A DNA stretch of 32,337 nucleotides from an uncultured Clostridium sp. (GTDB lineage: Bacteria; Bacillota; Clostridia; TANB77; CAG-508), in assembly GCA_930980855.1 (NCBI GenBank), contig CAKNIZ010000003.1:1-32337 (forward strand), given 5' to 3'. The notes below the pieces were generated by a model. That model worked only from the letters and a program-made list of their open reading frames with translations, was not told the origin of the DNA and did no database searches. Position numbers and translations under genes: made by a program. This document shows, piece by piece, positions 32,112 through 32,337 of this stretch (position 1 is the stretch's first letter; every line of letters starts with the position of its first letter).

Positions 32112-32337
32112 ATGTCTCAAAAAGATTATGATTTAGAACCAAGATGGTATGTTGTTCATACATATTCTGGATATGAAAATAAAGTTAAAACAGACTTGGA
32201 AAAAACAATAAAAAATAGAGAGTTACAAGAATTCTTTTTCGATATAGTTGTACCTATGGAAGAACAAATTGAAATAAAAGAAGGACAAAGAAAAACAAAT
32301 TTAAAAAAAGTTTTCCCTGGATATGTTTTAATAAAAA
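32112..32337 (+). CDS. nusG: transcription termination/antitermination factor NusG (partial, cut by window end)
   Basis: The first 75 residues of NusG are present: PRWYVVHTYSGYENKVKTDL, the loop region FFDIVVPMEEQIEIKEGQR, and VFPGYVLIK, the start of the NGN-domain hydrophobic pocket that contacts RNA polymerase. The KOW domain lies beyond the window. AGGGAGG precedes the ATG, which is 24 bases after secE. Confidence 0.95.
   Translation, partial: MSQKDYDLEPRWYVVHTYSGYENKVKTDLEKTIKNRELQEFFFDIVVPMEEQIEIKEGQRKTNLKKVFPGYVLIK

Overview
The window is AT-rich, uses ATG with a few GTG starts, has strong GGAGG-type ribosome binding sites and near-consensus sigma-A promoters with 17-base spacers, and many short hairpin-plus-T-run terminators. 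With a CadC-type regulator, LytM and HtrA envelope proteins, DXS and a class III ribonucleotide reductase homologue, this points to a low-GC, probably anaerobic Firmicute of the Clostridia (inference; I cannot place the genus). No rRNA, tRNA or CRISPR array was seen.

Layout. 1-5150: a membrane-anchored DUF3298/4163-like protein, a PF06541-type membrane protein, a LytM (M23) peptidase and dxs. 5250-6600: an HtrA protease on the minus strand. 6700-9530: a rearranged accessory block in which a 250-base leader cassette occurs twice. The cassette has a promoter inside an inverted repeat, a tiny leader peptide and a terminator hairpin. The block also holds an anchored Ig-like protein, a gene stub, a frameshifted PD-(D/E)XK transposase-family gene and a pilin-like protein. 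9540-16300: rnhB, pyrimidine-nucleoside phosphorylase, an NrdD homologue that has lost its catalytic cysteines and glycyl-radical domain, copZ and copA. 16300-21260: a zinc-ribbon protein, then a RiPP-like island (radical SAM/SPASM enzyme, Cys-rich repeat peptide, two GNAT proteins), a Cys-cluster protein and a transglutaminase-like protein. 21300-22650: a third leader cassette driving a broken surface protein with an FGE-sulfatase-like domain. 22650-26910: a PF06541 membrane protein paired with a 1153-residue STAND NTPase. 26920-32337: rpsB-tsf, a cadC-cadA metal resistance operon, and rpmG-secE-nusG (cut by the window end).

The most interesting items are: (1) the radical SAM/Cys-repeat peptide/GNAT locus, a candidate RiPP pathway whose precursor carries two near-identical 16-residue DCSPCSPTD-type units; (2) the intact 700-codon NrdD homologue lacking both catalytic cysteines and the glycyl-radical tail, which looks like a pseudoenzyme; (3) the three-copy leader-peptide/terminator cassette, which looks like an undescribed attenuator for a modular anchored-protein family; (4) four copies of a structured intergenic inverted-repeat (MITE-like) element; and (5) the membrane protein/STAND NTPase pair, a possible defence module. 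All functional proposals for these five are inference from sequence reading without database searches.
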